Assembly (NCBI GenBank): GCA_963704335.1
Contig: OY969889.1
Span: 310,001-374,000, forward strand
Length of the DNA stretch: 64,000 bases
DNA from: PALSA-612 sp963704335
Lineage (GTDB): Bacteria > Actinomycetota > Thermoleophilia > Gaiellales > Gaiellaceae
Reading direction: 5' to 3'
Position numbers and translations under genes: made by a program. How positions within the stretch are numbered: position 1 is the stretch's first letter; each line of letters opens with the position of its first letter. Below the pieces are notes generated by a model, which worked only from the letters and a program-made list of their open reading frames with translations, was not told the DNA's origin and made no database searches. This document shows, piece after piece, positions 33,242-42,522 of this stretch.

Positions 33242-34246
33242 ATGGTCATCGGACACGCTCCATCCGAGCTGGCTCCGGCCCGCATCGACGTCGTCGCAGG
33301 CACAGCATTCGAGTTGCTACTCGCGCTCGGCGGCGCGTCGGTGCGGGCAGGGGCGGGTGTCGACCCCGAGCTCGCCGACGCACTCGAGGCGGTGGGTGAC
33401 ACCGCCGGCGAGAGCTGGCTCAACCTGCTCGGTGTCGCTATCGAACTCGGGCAGCCCTACGACGCGGCCCGGCTCGTCGAGGCAGTCGCAGGGATGGACG
33501 CCGTGGAGTTGCGCCGCCACCTGCTGGGCGCCTACGCGTGGTCGTGGACCACGCTCGGGGGCGCCGACACGATCGAGGCCGCCGCCGGAGGCGATCGCGC
33601 GGCAAGCCGGAAGCTGCTCGCCCACGAGCGGTACTACGGCGGCAAGGCGCGCGTCTCGCTGTCCGTGCTGCTGCCGCTGGACCCGAGGGAGACGCGGACA
33701 CGGCTGGCCCGTGCGCTGGAAGTCGGCAGTCGCCTCCTGGTAAACGGGCAGGACGAAGCACACCGCGCGGCTGTAGCGCAAGCAACCACGACTCTCGCAT
33801 CCGCTCCGCTCCTGGAGGCCATCGAGCAGGTCACCGCTGGCTACCGGTACGTCCCGGAGCCGGAAGCCGAGCGTGTGCTGCTCATCCCCCACGTCCAGCC
33901 CGAGCCGCGGCTCGTGCTCGCCCAGCACTGCTCGACGAGGCTCGTCGTCTACCAGGCACGCGCGGAGCGAGGCGCCGACGAGCGTGTGGCGGCTCTCGGC
34001 CGCGCGCTAGCCGACCCGAAGCGAGTCCAGATCCTCTCCCTCGTCGCGCGCGGCGTCGACCGTGCGTCGGAGCTCGTCGCCCAGACCGGCCTGTCGCGCT
34101 CGACGGTCCATCACCATCTCGGCGAGCTCCGCGATGCGCGCTTGATCGACCTCGAGGGCAACGCACGCGCGTATCGCTATCTGCCACGGCGAGAGGCGCT
34201 CGAGGAAGCGCACGCGCTGCTGTCGGAGGTGCTCCCGCGGGGATGA
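33242..34246 (+). CDS. ArsR-type winged-helix regulator with large N-terminal domain
   Basis: A 334-residue protein. The C-terminal 85 residues are an ArsR-like winged helix (ALADPKRVQILSLVARG, SRSTVHHHLGELRDARLI). The first 240 residues form an alpha-rich domain I do not recognise, with VLLIPHVQPEPRLV near its end; actinobacterial regulators with this build are known, but the effector is not. The ATG overlaps nothing upstream; its stop overlaps the F420-type oxidoreductase start (ATGA), so both are one operon under the operator just upstream. Confidence 0.8.
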   Translation: MVIGHAPSELAPARIDVVAGTAFELLLALGGASVRAGAGVDPELADALEAVGDTAGESWLNLLGVAIELGQPYDAARLVEAVAGMDAVELRRHLLGAYAWSWTTLGGADTIEAAAGGDRAASRKLLAHERYYGGKARVSLSVLLPLDPRETRTRLARALEVGSRLLVNGQDEAHRAAVAQATTTLASAPLLEAIEQVTAGYRYVPEPEAERVLLIPHVQPEPRLVLAQHCSTRLVVYQARAERGADERVAALGRALADPKRVQILSLVARGVDRASELVAQTGLSRSTVHHHLGELRDARLIDLEGNARAYRYLPRREALEEAHALLSEVLPRG

Positions 34247-35076
34247 GACCGATCCGCATCGCCGTTCAGCTCCATCCCCAGCACGGTTCTTACGACGGGA
34301 TGCGCCGCGCCGTAAGCAGGGTCGAGGAAATCGGCGCCGATCTGCTCTACACGTGGGATCACTTCTTCCCGCTCTACGGCGATCGCGACGGCACGCACTT
34401 CGAGTGCTGGTCGCTGCTCGCGGCCTGGGCGGAGCAGACGTCTCGCGTCGAGCTGGGGCCGCTCGTCAGCTGCAACTCGTACCGCAACCCGCAGCTGCTC
34501 GCCGACATGGCGCGCACGATCGACCACATCTCCGGCGGGCGCCTCGTCTTCGGTATCGGCTCCGGCTGGTGCCAGCGCGACTACGACGAGTACGGCTACG
34601 AGTTCGGAACACATGGGACGCGCGGGCGCGCACTCGCGGAGGCGCTGCCGCTCATCGAACGGCGGCTGGAGCGGCTCAATCCGCCGCCCGTCCGCAAGCT
34701 GCCGATCCTGATCGCGGGCACGGGAGAACGCATCACGCTGCGGCTCGTCGCCCAGCATGCCGACTCGTGGCACGCCGCCTTCCCCGACGCGCCGGCTGAG
34801 CTGGCGCCGAAAGTGGCCGTGCTCGAGCAGTGGTGCGCGAAGCTCGGTCGTGACTCTGGCGAGATCGAGCGAGGCCTCGGCGTCGAGCCGGACGACCTCG
34901 AGCGCTTCCTCGCCGAAGATGCCGACGACTACGTGACGCTCGGCTTCACGCAGTTCACGCTCGGTGTCAACGGGCCGGAGTGGGACGTGGGCTCGGCCGT
35001 CGAAGCATGGCTTTCCTGGCGAGACGAGCGGAACGCGGCGCTCAGTGAAGCCGACGTAGCTCGTCCGGCGTGTTGA
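34243..35076 (+). CDS. F420-type LLM-class flavin/deazaflavin oxidoreductase
   Basis: A 277-residue luciferase-like TIM-barrel protein: YTWDHFFPLYGD, VELGPLVSCNSYRNPQLLADMARTIDHISGGRLVFGIGSGW and an IAGTGERITLRLVAQHADSWH segment are typical of F420-dependent actinobacterial members. It would use reduced F420 (or FMNH2) to reduce or oxygenate an unknown substrate. It is expressed with the preceding regulator. Its last 35 bp overlap the convergent mobA gene. Confidence 0.88.
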   Translation: MRPIRIAVQLHPQHGSYDGMRRAVSRVEEIGADLLYTWDHFFPLYGDRDGTHFECWSLLAAWAEQTSRVELGPLVSCNSYRNPQLLADMARTIDHISGGRLVFGIGSGWCQRDYDEYGYEFGTHGTRGRALAEALPLIERRLERLNPPPVRKLPILIAGTGERITLRLVAQHADSWHAAFPDAPAELAPKVAVLEQWCAKLGRDSGEIERGLGVEPDDLERFLAEDADDYVTLGFTQFTLGVNGPEWDVGSAVEAWLSWRDERNAALSEADVARPAC

Positions 35077-35578
35077 CGTTCGCCAGTAGCCGCGGATCGC
35101 ACTCGACGACAATCACCTCCAGTGGGGCGATCGCGTCCCGCAGCGCCAGCTGTCCCGCGTCGAGGGCCGCCTCGAGCCCGGCAAGCGCGCTGGAACGGTA
35201 GGCACCGGGAAGCGGGCCCGTCTGTGGGACCGCAGCGTCGAGGCACTCGTCGGCCAGGTTGGCGAGCAACTCGGCCGTGACCCGCGGGCAGTCGACGGGA
35301 AGCACGACGCAAACGTCGTTGGTCGCCGCCCTCAGAGCGGCCACGAGGCCGGCGATCGGTGCTCGCACGACCGAGCCGTCGTCGACGACGGGAAACGGCA
35401 GGTCGAGCCGGTCGGATGCCTTCCCGACCGCGATCCGCTGCTCGCAGAGCTCTCCGAGGACTCGCCAGCCGCGCTCGGCGAGTGACTCGCCGTCGATCTC
35501 CGCCAGCGCCTTCGGCGAGCCGAAGCGGCTCGACGCGCCGCCCACGAGCAGCGCGCCGGTCAGCTGTCGACGCGCCAC
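35042..35578 (-). CDS. mobA: Molybdenum cofactor guanylyltransferase
   Basis: A 178-residue nucleotidyltransferase: GALLVGGASSRFGSPKAL (the MobA/GT-A signature with the K of the P-loop-like region), then VVLPVDCPRVTAELL with the metal-binding Asp, and a shortened C-terminal half. It converts Mo-molybdopterin plus GTP to the bis-MGD cofactor used by formate dehydrogenases. The GTG at 35578 overlaps the end of fdhD by 19 bp, coupling cofactor synthesis with the sulfurtransferase for the same enzyme. Confidence 0.85.
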   Translation of the reverse strand: MARRQLTGALLVGGASSRFGSPKALAEIDGESLAERGWRVLGELCEQRIAVGKASDRLDLPFPVVDDGSVVRAPIAGLVAALRAATNDVCVVLPVDCPRVTAELLANLADECLDAAVPQTGPLPGAYRSSALAGLEAALDAGQLALRDAIAPLEVIVVECDPRLLANVNTPDELRRLH

Positions 35579-36339
35579 GCCTCGGTATAGACGTTCATCC
35601 GCCCTTCGCGGGTGAAGCCGCAGAGGGTGATGCCGCGATCGGTCGCCAGCTCCACGGCGAGGCTCGACGGCGCGCCGACGGCGACCACGATCGGGCAACC
35701 CGCGAGCGCAGCCTTCTGTACGAGCTCGAACGCGATGCGACCGCTCAGGCACAACACCGAGTCGGCGAGCGGCAGCCTGCCCTCCGTGAAGGCCCAACCG
35801 AGCACCTTGTCGAGGGCGTTGTGGCGTCCCACGTCCTCGCGGACACATTGCAACACGCCGTCACGGTCGAAGAGCCCCGTCGCGTGCAGCCCGCCCGTCG
35901 CAGCGAACGCCCCTTGCCCCTCACGCAGCCTGTCCGGCAGCGAGACGAGCAGCGCCGCGGGCAGCCGGAGCTCGCTCTCCACGCGCGGCGCCTCCACGGC
36001 GACCGCCTCGAGCGCGCCCTTCCCGCACACGCCGCAAGACGACGTCACGTAGAAGCTGCGCCGCAGACGCGCGGGATCGAAGCCCGGTGCGTCGACGTCG
36101 ACGGTGTTCGCAGCGAGATCGTCCGGAATCGCCGCTCGCTCGGGCTTCAGGCCCTCGGAGATGCAGAAGCCGAGGGCGAGCTCCTCGTCGTGTCCCGGCG
36201 TCCGCATCGTCACCGCCACCGGGCTGCCGTTGACGCGGATCTCGAGCGGCTCCTCGACCGCCACGACGTCGCGCTCGACACCGCCCGGATACCGCGTCAG
36301 CTCGATCTGCGTCGCGCTGTAGGGAGGCGTCGCAGCCAC
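35560..36339 (-). CDS. fdhD: Formate dehydrogenase accessory sulfurtransferase
   Basis: A 259-residue FdhD. It carries the sulfur-transfer cysteine pair in SSCGVCGK (near 102-109), the GHDEELALGFCISEG segment, and the GRHNALDKVLGWA and LSGRIAFELVQKA stretches of the family. It passes sulfur from the cysteine desulfurase to the Mo/W-bis-MGD of formate dehydrogenase. The dehydrogenase itself is outside the window; a selenocysteine tRNA at 22.9 kb suggests it may be a selenoenzyme. GTG start 6 nt behind a TAAGCT element. Confidence 0.93.
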   Translation of the reverse strand: MAATPPYSATQIELTRYPGGVERDVVAVEEPLEIRVNGSPVAVTMRTPGHDEELALGFCISEGLKPERAAIPDDLAANTVDVDAPGFDPARLRRSFYVTSSCGVCGKGALEAVAVEAPRVESELRLPAALLVSLPDRLREGQGAFAATGGLHATGLFDRDGVLQCVREDVGRHNALDKVLGWAFTEGRLPLADSVLCLSGRIAFELVQKAALAGCPIVVAVGAPSSLAVELATDRGITLCGFTREGRMNVYTEAWRVDS

Positions 36340-36345
36340 CCAGAG

Positions 36346-36351
36346 AGCTTA
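36346..36351 (-). promoter_or_regulatory. -10 element of leaderless fdhD
   Basis: TAAGCT on the minus strand, 6 nt before the GTG of fdhD. Its first three bases are the TAA stop codon of the upstream FMN reductase gene. Confidence 0.6.
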
Positions 36352-36915
36352 GGCGGCTACGAGCTCCTGTCGGGCGTGCACGTGGGAGACAAGCTGGTCC
36401 ACCACGCCGGCAAGCTCTTGTCGCACGTCGTCGTCGATCAGGCTCCCGCTCTCATCGCAGCGCGTGTGCGCGTGCGACACGGCCAGCTCGCTGTCGAGCA
36501 CGCGCGCACCGATCCTCGCGAGGATGCGCCGGAGGTCGGCCTGCGCCCAGACCGCGCCGAAGCCGCCGGTGCTCGCCCCCACGACCGCGGCGGGCGTGTT
36601 GCGAAGTGGGTTCGTTGCATGCGGGCGGGAGACCCAGTCGAGAGCGTTCTTCAGCTGCCCGGGGACGGAGCCGTTGTACTCCGGGGTCGCGAAGAGCACC
36701 GCGTCCGCGCCGGCGATGGCGGCGCGCAAGTCAGCCACCGCTGCCGGCGCCGGCGCCGTCTCGGCGTCCTCGTCGAACGGAGGCACAGCCGCGAGCCCGT
36801 CCCACCGGACGAGCTCGACATCGTCGGGCAGCCCGTCAGCGGCGGCGGCGAGTAGCCGCGTGTTGTACGAGTCGCGCCGAAGGCTGCCCGAGATGCCGAG
36901 GATCCGCATCGTCAT
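36349..36915 (-). CDS. NADPH-dependent FMN reductase/quinone reductase
   Basis: A 188-residue flavodoxin-fold reductase: MRILGISGSLRRDSYNTRLL (phosphate loop), FATPEYNGSVPGQLKNALDW (flavin and dimer segment), and GASTGGFGAVWAQADLR. Related proteins (YieF/ChrR, AzoR-like) reduce quinones, chromate or azo compounds. It begins immediately after the YceI stop (TGAATG), so they share a transcript under the MarR operator. Confidence 0.88.
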   Translation of the reverse strand: MTMRILGISGSLRRDSYNTRLLAAAADGLPDDVELVRWDGLAAVPPFDEDAETAPAPAAVADLRAAIAGADAVLFATPEYNGSVPGQLKNALDWVSRPHATNPLRNTPAAVVGASTGGFGAVWAQADLRRILARIGARVLDSELAVSHAHTRCDESGSLIDDDVRQELAGVVDQLVSHVHARQELVAA

Positions 36916-37461
36916 TCAGTCCTTGATGAAGCCGAGCTCTGCGTCGAGGGTTACGTCCTGCGCGAGGGCCGGCTCGCCGCTCGGGAGCGGCACGTTCCAG
37001 TCCAGGCCGAACGCCGAGCGGTCGACAGTCGTCTGCAGCTTTACGTTCACGCGCGTGCGCTCGTAGGGGTCGGCCAGAGGCCCGTTGATGCTCCCGGTCA
37101 GCTGGACAGGCTTCGTGATGCCCTTGATCGACAGCTTGCCGGGCACGGCCACGAACGCGCCGTCCGGCTGGAAGCCCTCGGATGTGAACGTGATCTCGGG
37201 TGCCTGCTCGGCGTCGAAGAACTCCGGGGATGCGAGGTGTGCACCGAGGTTCTCGTCCTGCACCTGGATGCTGGCGACCTTGGCCGAGCCGGAGAGGGTT
37301 GCCGCGCCGTTCTCGTCCACGGTCAGCGTCGCCTCGAAGGGCGCGAACGAGCCGTGGAAGGTGCCGGCCAGGTAGTCGACGGCGAAACCTACCCGCGAGT
37401 GCACGGGGTCGAGCTGCCAGGTTCCTGTCTCTAGCGCCGGTGCTGCTGTCAGAGTGGTCAT
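36916..37461 (-). CDS. YceI-family lipid-binding protein
   Basis: A 181-residue YceI-like protein, a lipocalin-like barrel: GTWQLDPVHSRVGFAVDYL at the N-terminus, GAHLASPEFFDAEQAPEITFTS in the middle and VGLDWN-like FGLDWNVPLP near the end. YceI proteins bind isoprenoid quinones or other lipids. No signal peptide is seen, so this one is likely cytoplasmic. The ATG at 37461 follows GGAAGGAG; an 11-codon extension upstream would run into the operator. It is divergent from the MarR gene and the first gene with the FMN reductase. Confidence 0.9.
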   Translation of the reverse strand: MTTLTAAPALETGTWQLDPVHSRVGFAVDYLAGTFHGSFAPFEATLTVDENGAATLSGSAKVASIQVQDENLGAHLASPEFFDAEQAPEITFTSEGFQPDGAFVAVPGKLSIKGITKPVQLTGSINGPLADPYERTRVNVKLQTTVDRSAFGLDWNVPLPSGEPALAQDVTLDAELGFIKD

Positions 37462-37482
37462 CGCTTTCTCCTTCCGATATAC

Positions 37483-37494
37483 TTGCGAGCGCAA
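37483..37494. promoter_or_regulatory. MarR-type operator between yceI-like and marR-like genes
   Basis: TTGCG-AG-CGCAA, a palindrome with a 2-bp centre, typical of MarR/OhrR-type sites. It lies in the 53-bp gap between the divergent genes, next to TATACT (+) and TATATC (-) -10 candidates, and would allow one dimer to shut both. Confidence 0.75.
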
Positions 37495-37514
37495 ACAAAT
37501 GTACAGGAAGAAAC

Positions 37515-38004
37515 ATGACTAGTCAAGTATTGAGCGACGCAACTTTCTGCGACGTCTGTTCAGGCCTTTGTCCGGCTGCTGCAGGGTCACGCCGCAGCTA
37601 CTCGTGAGCTGAGCGCTGACCTCGTCCGTGACCATGGGTTGACGATCAACGACTACGAGGCGCTGTTGCGCCTCTCCCGGGCGGACGACCGCCGCCTGAA
37701 GCGCGTCGAGCTGGCGGAGAGCCTCGTGCTCACTCCCTCCGGCGTCACGCGCCTGCTCGATGGCTTGGAGCGGGCGGGCTACGCCGAGAAGGGCTCGTGC
37801 GACTCGGACGCCCGCATCACGTACGCCGTGCTCACCGACGCGGGGCTGGACAAGCTGCGCGAGGCATCGACCTCGCACGTCGCGCAGATCCGAGAGTTCT
37901 TCGAGCAGCGCTTCAACGAGGACGAGCTCGCCACGCTCGCCGACCTGCTTGGCCGCCTTCCCGAGGCAGCCGGCGACGGCGAGGACTGCGCCGCCCCGGA
38001 ATAG
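37515..38004 (+). CDS. MarR-family transcriptional regulator, frameshifted
   Basis: The winged helix and dimer helices lie in the second frame: FVRLLQGHAAATRELSADLV, NDYEALLRLSRAD, RVELAESLVLTPSGVTRLLDGLERAGYAE and SDARITYAVLTDAG. This frame has no standard start before the TTG at 37639, which would cut off the first helix. The ATG at 37515 (MTSQVLSDA) joins it if one base is removed from AA or TTT at 37541-37546, giving about 162 residues. It divergently controls the YceI/FMN-reductase pair through the palindrome upstream; quinone or oxidant sensing is plausible. Confidence 0.8.
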
Positions 38005-38007
38005 ACT
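38002..38007 (+). promoter_or_regulatory. -10 element of leaderless purD
   Basis: TAGACT, 6 nt before the GTG of purD. The first three bases are the TAG stop codon of the MarR gene. Confidence 0.6.
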
Positions 38008-38013
38008 CGTCCC

Positions 38014-39207
38014 GTGCGAGTGCTCATCGTTGGCTCGGGGGGCCGTGAGCACGCGCTCGCGTGGAAGCTCGCGCAGAGCCCCGACCTCGAGGAGCTGCAC
38101 GCGGCGCCGGGCAATCCCGGCATCGCCGAGCTGGGAAGCTGCCACCCCGTGCTCGCAGCTGACGCGGAAGGCCTGCTCGCGCTGGCGAGGTCGCTGCGGA
38201 TCGACCTCGTCGTCGTCGGGCCGGAGGTGCCGCTGGTGGCCGGGCTCGCCGACCACCTGCGCCGCGGCGGCGTTTCGGTCTTCGGCCCGTCGGCGGCTGC
38301 GGCGCGGATCGAGGGCTCCAAGGCCTTCGCCAAGGAGGTGCTGGAAACGGCCGGGATACCGACGGCACGCGCGCTCGCCGTGGCGAGAGCGCCGTGTGTC
38401 GTCAAGGCGGACGGGCTCGCCGCCGGCAAGGGCGTCTTCGTGTGCCACAGTGACGAGGAGCTGCAGGCCGCTCTGTCGGAAGTGCGAAGGCCGGGCGGCC
38501 GCTTTCTCATCGAGGAGCTGCTCGAGGGTGAGGAGTTGTCGGTGTTCGCGCTCTGCGACGGGCAGCGAGCGGTCGCGCTCGCAGCGGCCCGCGACTACAA
38601 GCGGGCAGAAGACGGGGACGCAGGGCCCAACACCGGCGGCATGGGGGCGTACTCGCCCGTCGAGGGAGTCGACGGGCTCGACGACCTCGTGGGTGAGATC
38701 TACGACCCGGTGCTGGCCGAGCTGGCGGCACGCGGGGCGCCGTTCGCGGGTCTCCTCTATGCCGGCCTGATGCTCACTGCCGACGGCCCGCGCGTGCTCG
38801 AGTTCAACTGCCGCTTCGGCGATCCGGAGACTCAGGCAGTGCTGCCACGGGTTCGCTCCGACCTCCTCCCCGCGCTCGCCGGCGCCGCGGCGGGCGATCT
38901 CGGCACTTCGACCCTCGAGCTCTCCGACGAGGCGGCGGCAACCGTTGTCGTTGTGGCTCGTAACTACCCGGCAACCGGCGACACGGGCTCACCCATCAAC
39001 GGCGTCGACGAGGCGCGTGAGCTCGGCGCGCTGGTCTTCCATGCCGGCACGGCGGCGCGCGACGACACGCTCGTGACGAGCGGCGGGCGCATTCTCGGCG
39101 TGACGGGCCTGGGGCAGGACATCGCCGCCGCACGCGAGCTCGCGTACTCGGCCGTAGAGCGCATCTCGTTCGACGGTGCGCGGTATCGTCGCGACATCGG
39201 TGCCTGA
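38014..39207 (+). CDS. purD: Phosphoribosylamine-glycine ligase
   Basis: A 397-residue ATP-grasp ligase making GAR from phosphoribosylamine, glycine and ATP. N-terminal MRVLIVGSGGREHALAWKL, central VKADGLAAGKGVFV (ATP-grasp), NTGGMGAYSP and the metal-binding VLEFNCRFGDPETQ are all present. Full length. First gene of the purD-E-(GNAT)-B-C-S-Q run; its stop lies inside the purE start region. Confidence 0.97.
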   Translation: MRVLIVGSGGREHALAWKLAQSPDLEELHAAPGNPGIAELGSCHPVLAADAEGLLALARSLRIDLVVVGPEVPLVAGLADHLRRGGVSVFGPSAAAARIEGSKAFAKEVLETAGIPTARALAVARAPCVVKADGLAAGKGVFVCHSDEELQAALSEVRRPGGRFLIEELLEGEELSVFALCDGQRAVALAAARDYKRAEDGDAGPNTGGMGAYSPVEGVDGLDDLVGEIYDPVLAELAARGAPFAGLLYAGLMLTADGPRVLEFNCRFGDPETQAVLPRVRSDLLPALAGAAAGDLGTSTLELSDEAAATVVVVARNYPATGDTGSPINGVDEARELGALVFHAGTAARDDTLVTSGGRILGVTGLGQDIAAARELAYSAVERISFDGARYRRDIGA

Positions 39208-39667
39208 CCCCACTCCCCTCGTCGGCATCCTCATCGGCTCGGAGTCCGACCGCGAGCGGATGCAGGCCGCCCTGAAGGAGCTGGAGGAGCGCGGCATCGC
39301 GTGCGAGCTGGAAGTGCGCTCGGCGCATCGCAATCCCGACGCGGTTGCCGAGTATGCGCGCACGGCGCGCGAGCGAGGGATCCGGGTGCTGATCGCCGGC
39401 GCCGGCCTGGCCGCGGCGCTACCCGGCGTCGTCGCGGCGCACACGGACCTGCCCGTGATCGGCGTGCCGCTTCGTTCCTCGATGAGCGTCGGCGACGGGC
39501 TGGACGCGCTGCTCTCGATCGTGCAGATGCCGCCCGGTGTTCCCGTCGCCTGCGTGGGAGTCGACAACTCCCGCAACGCGGCGGTGCTCGCCGCCCGCAT
39601 CCTCGAGGCTGATGACAACGGTTCGGCCGGGCGACGCCCGAGGATGCTCGTGCGATCGCCGAGGTGA
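39200..39667 (+). CDS. purE: N5-carboxyaminoimidazole ribonucleotide mutase
   Basis: PurE of about 155 residues: VGILIGSESDRERM, the active-site SAHRNP (normally SAHRTP, the histidine is kept), AGLAAALPGVVAAHTDLPVIGVP (AAHLPG in most, here AALPG) and GVDNSRNAAVLAARIL. The GTG at 39200 is chosen because it overlaps the purD stop. The last 20 residues (from about DNGSAGRR) do not look like family sequence and overlap the next gene; the true end is uncertain because of the frameshift there. purK is not in the window. Confidence 0.88.
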   Translation: MPDPTPLVGILIGSESDRERMQAALKELEERGIACELEVRSAHRNPDAVAEYARTARERGIRVLIAGAGLAAALPGVVAAHTDLPVIGVPLRSSMSVGDGLDALLSIVQMPPGVPVACVGVDNSRNAAVLAARILEADDNGSAGRRPRMLVRSPR

Positions 39668-40116
39668 AGGTCGAGACGTGGCGCGCTACGTACGTCGGAG
39701 TCATGCCTCAATCGGTGCTGGATGCGATGGACGTCGACGAGCACAGTCGGTACTGGGCGCAGGCGGCCACCGCCGCGGCGGCCATATTCGTCGCTGAGCA
39801 GGAGGGCGGCGTCGTCGGGTTCGTATGCGTCGGCCCCTGTCGCGACACACAGGCAATCGGCGAGCTGTACGCCATCTACGTCGTCCCAGAGGCTTGGAGC
39901 ACGGGCGCCGGCCTGGCGCTCATGGAGGTTGCCGTTGAGTGGCTCGCCGGACACGGCCAGGAGGCGATCCTCTGGGTGGCGGAAGAGAATCCGCGGGCGC
40001 GCCGCTTCTACGAGCGCTACGGGTGGGTGGCCGAGACGACGCGCGTGGAGGAGGTCGTCCCCGGCGCCCACATCAGCGAAGTGCTCTATCGCCTCTCCGG
40101 CCTCGACCGACGCTAG
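39612..40116 (+). CDS. GNAT N-acetyltransferase, frameshifted
   Basis: The first frame reads MTTVRPGDA, the first strand of a GNAT domain; the following frame reads EDARAIAEVKVETWRATYVGVMP and continues with ELYAIYVVPEAWSTGAGLALMEVAVEWL (acetyl-CoA loop) and NPRARRFYERYGW. Dropping one C of CCC at 39637-39639 joins the two into a full GNAT of about 167 residues. The start lies within the purE end. The substrate is unknown; it sits inside the purine operon without an evident link to it. Confidence 0.8.
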
Positions 40117-40119
40117 GCT
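40114..40119 (+). promoter_or_regulatory. -10 element of leaderless purB
   Basis: TAGGCT, 6 nt before the GTG of purB. The first three bases are the TAG stop codon of the GNAT gene. Confidence 0.6.
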
Positions 40120-40125
40120 GAATCT

Positions 40126-41431
<1,306 letters not shown>

Positions 41432-41439
<8 letters not shown>

Positions 41440-42286
41440 GCTCGTCGCCAGCGGCAAGGTGCGGGAGATCTACGCACTCGACGAGGAGCGGCTGTTGCTC
41501 GTCGCCTCGGACCGGATCTCGACGTTCGACGTCGTGCTTCCCACCGACGTGCCGGACAAGGGGCGCGTGCTGACCGGGCTCTCGGGCTTCTGGTTCGCGC
41601 GCACTCGAGAGATCTGTCCCAACCACCTGCTCGCGCTGCGGCCGGACGGCCGTTCCACCGAATGCCGCCGGCTGGACATGCTGCCGCTCGAGTGCGTCGT
41701 CCGCGGCTACCTGGCCGGGTCGGGCTGGAAGGACTACCTCGCGACCGGCGAGGTGTGCGGCCACAAGCTGCCGGAAGGGTTGCGCGAGTCGGAGCAGCTC
41801 CCGCAGCCGATCTTCACGCCTGCGACGAAGGCCACGGAGGGGCACGACGAGAACATCGACGCGGCGCAGGCGATCCAGCTGGTGGGCGAGGAGCGCTTCC
41901 GCGAGCTGGAGCGGCTCTCGCTCGAGCTCTACGGGTTCGCATCGGACTGGGCGGCCGAGCGAGGGATCATCCTCGCGGACACGAAGCTCGAGCTCGGCCT
42001 CGACGGCGATGGGCGCATCGTGCTCGCCGACGAGGTGTTCACGCCCGACTCGTCCCGCTTCTGGCCCGCCGACGATTACGCGTCTGGCGGCCCCCAGCCG
42101 TCGTTCGACAAGCAGTTCGTCCGCGACTACTGCGAGACGCTGGGCTGGGACAAGAGCCCTCCCGGCCCGGAGCTGCCTTCCGATGTAGTGGCGGGAACGC
42201 GTGCGCGGTACGTCGAGGCGTTCGAACGGCTGACGGGCATCGCGTTCGACGACTACCTCGCGGATCCCGAGGTTGTCCTGCGATGA
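41432..42286 (+). CDS. purC: SAICAR synthetase
   Basis: A 284-residue enzyme joining CAIR with aspartate. GKVREIYALDEERLLLVASDRISTFDV, LECVVRGYLAGSGWKDY and the SAICAR signature LADTKLELGLDGDG with DEVFTPDSSRFW are present. It is of the yeast-like longer form rather than the 235-residue Bacillus form. AAAGGAG precedes the ATG, which lies inside purB. Its stop overlaps purS (ATGA). Confidence 0.97.
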
Positions 42287-42522
42287 AGGCGACCGTCCTG
42301 GTCAGGCCCAAGGCCGGGATCCTCGACCCGCAGGGCGAAGCCGTCCTCGGCGCGCTACGTCACCTCGACTTCACGGTCGACGAGGTGCGGATCGGCCGCG
42401 TGGTCGACATCGAGCTCGACGCCGCAGACGCTGATACGGCGCGCGCCGAGGTCGGGCGCATGTGCGAGCAACTGCTTGCCAACCCGCTCATCGAGTCGTT
42501 CGAGATCGAGCTGCACGAATGA
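42283..42522 (+). CDS. purS: FGAM synthase subunit PurS
   Basis: A 79-residue PurS: MKATVLVRPKAGILDPQGEAVLGAL, then VDEVRIGRVVDIEL and the C-terminal LLANPLIESFEIEL. It bridges PurL and PurQ in the three-subunit FGAM synthase. It overlaps purC and purQ by 4 bp each. Confidence 0.95.
   Translation: MKATVLVRPKAGILDPQGEAVLGALRHLDFTVDEVRIGRVVDIELDAADADTARAEVGRMCEQLLANPLIESFEIELHE

Noticed and set aside
33538..34242. Long open frame continuing upstream of the F420-type oxidoreductase
   Set aside because: It is a shadow of the regulator gene, arginine/alanine-rich with no family sequence; the ATG at 34243 fits the family start.
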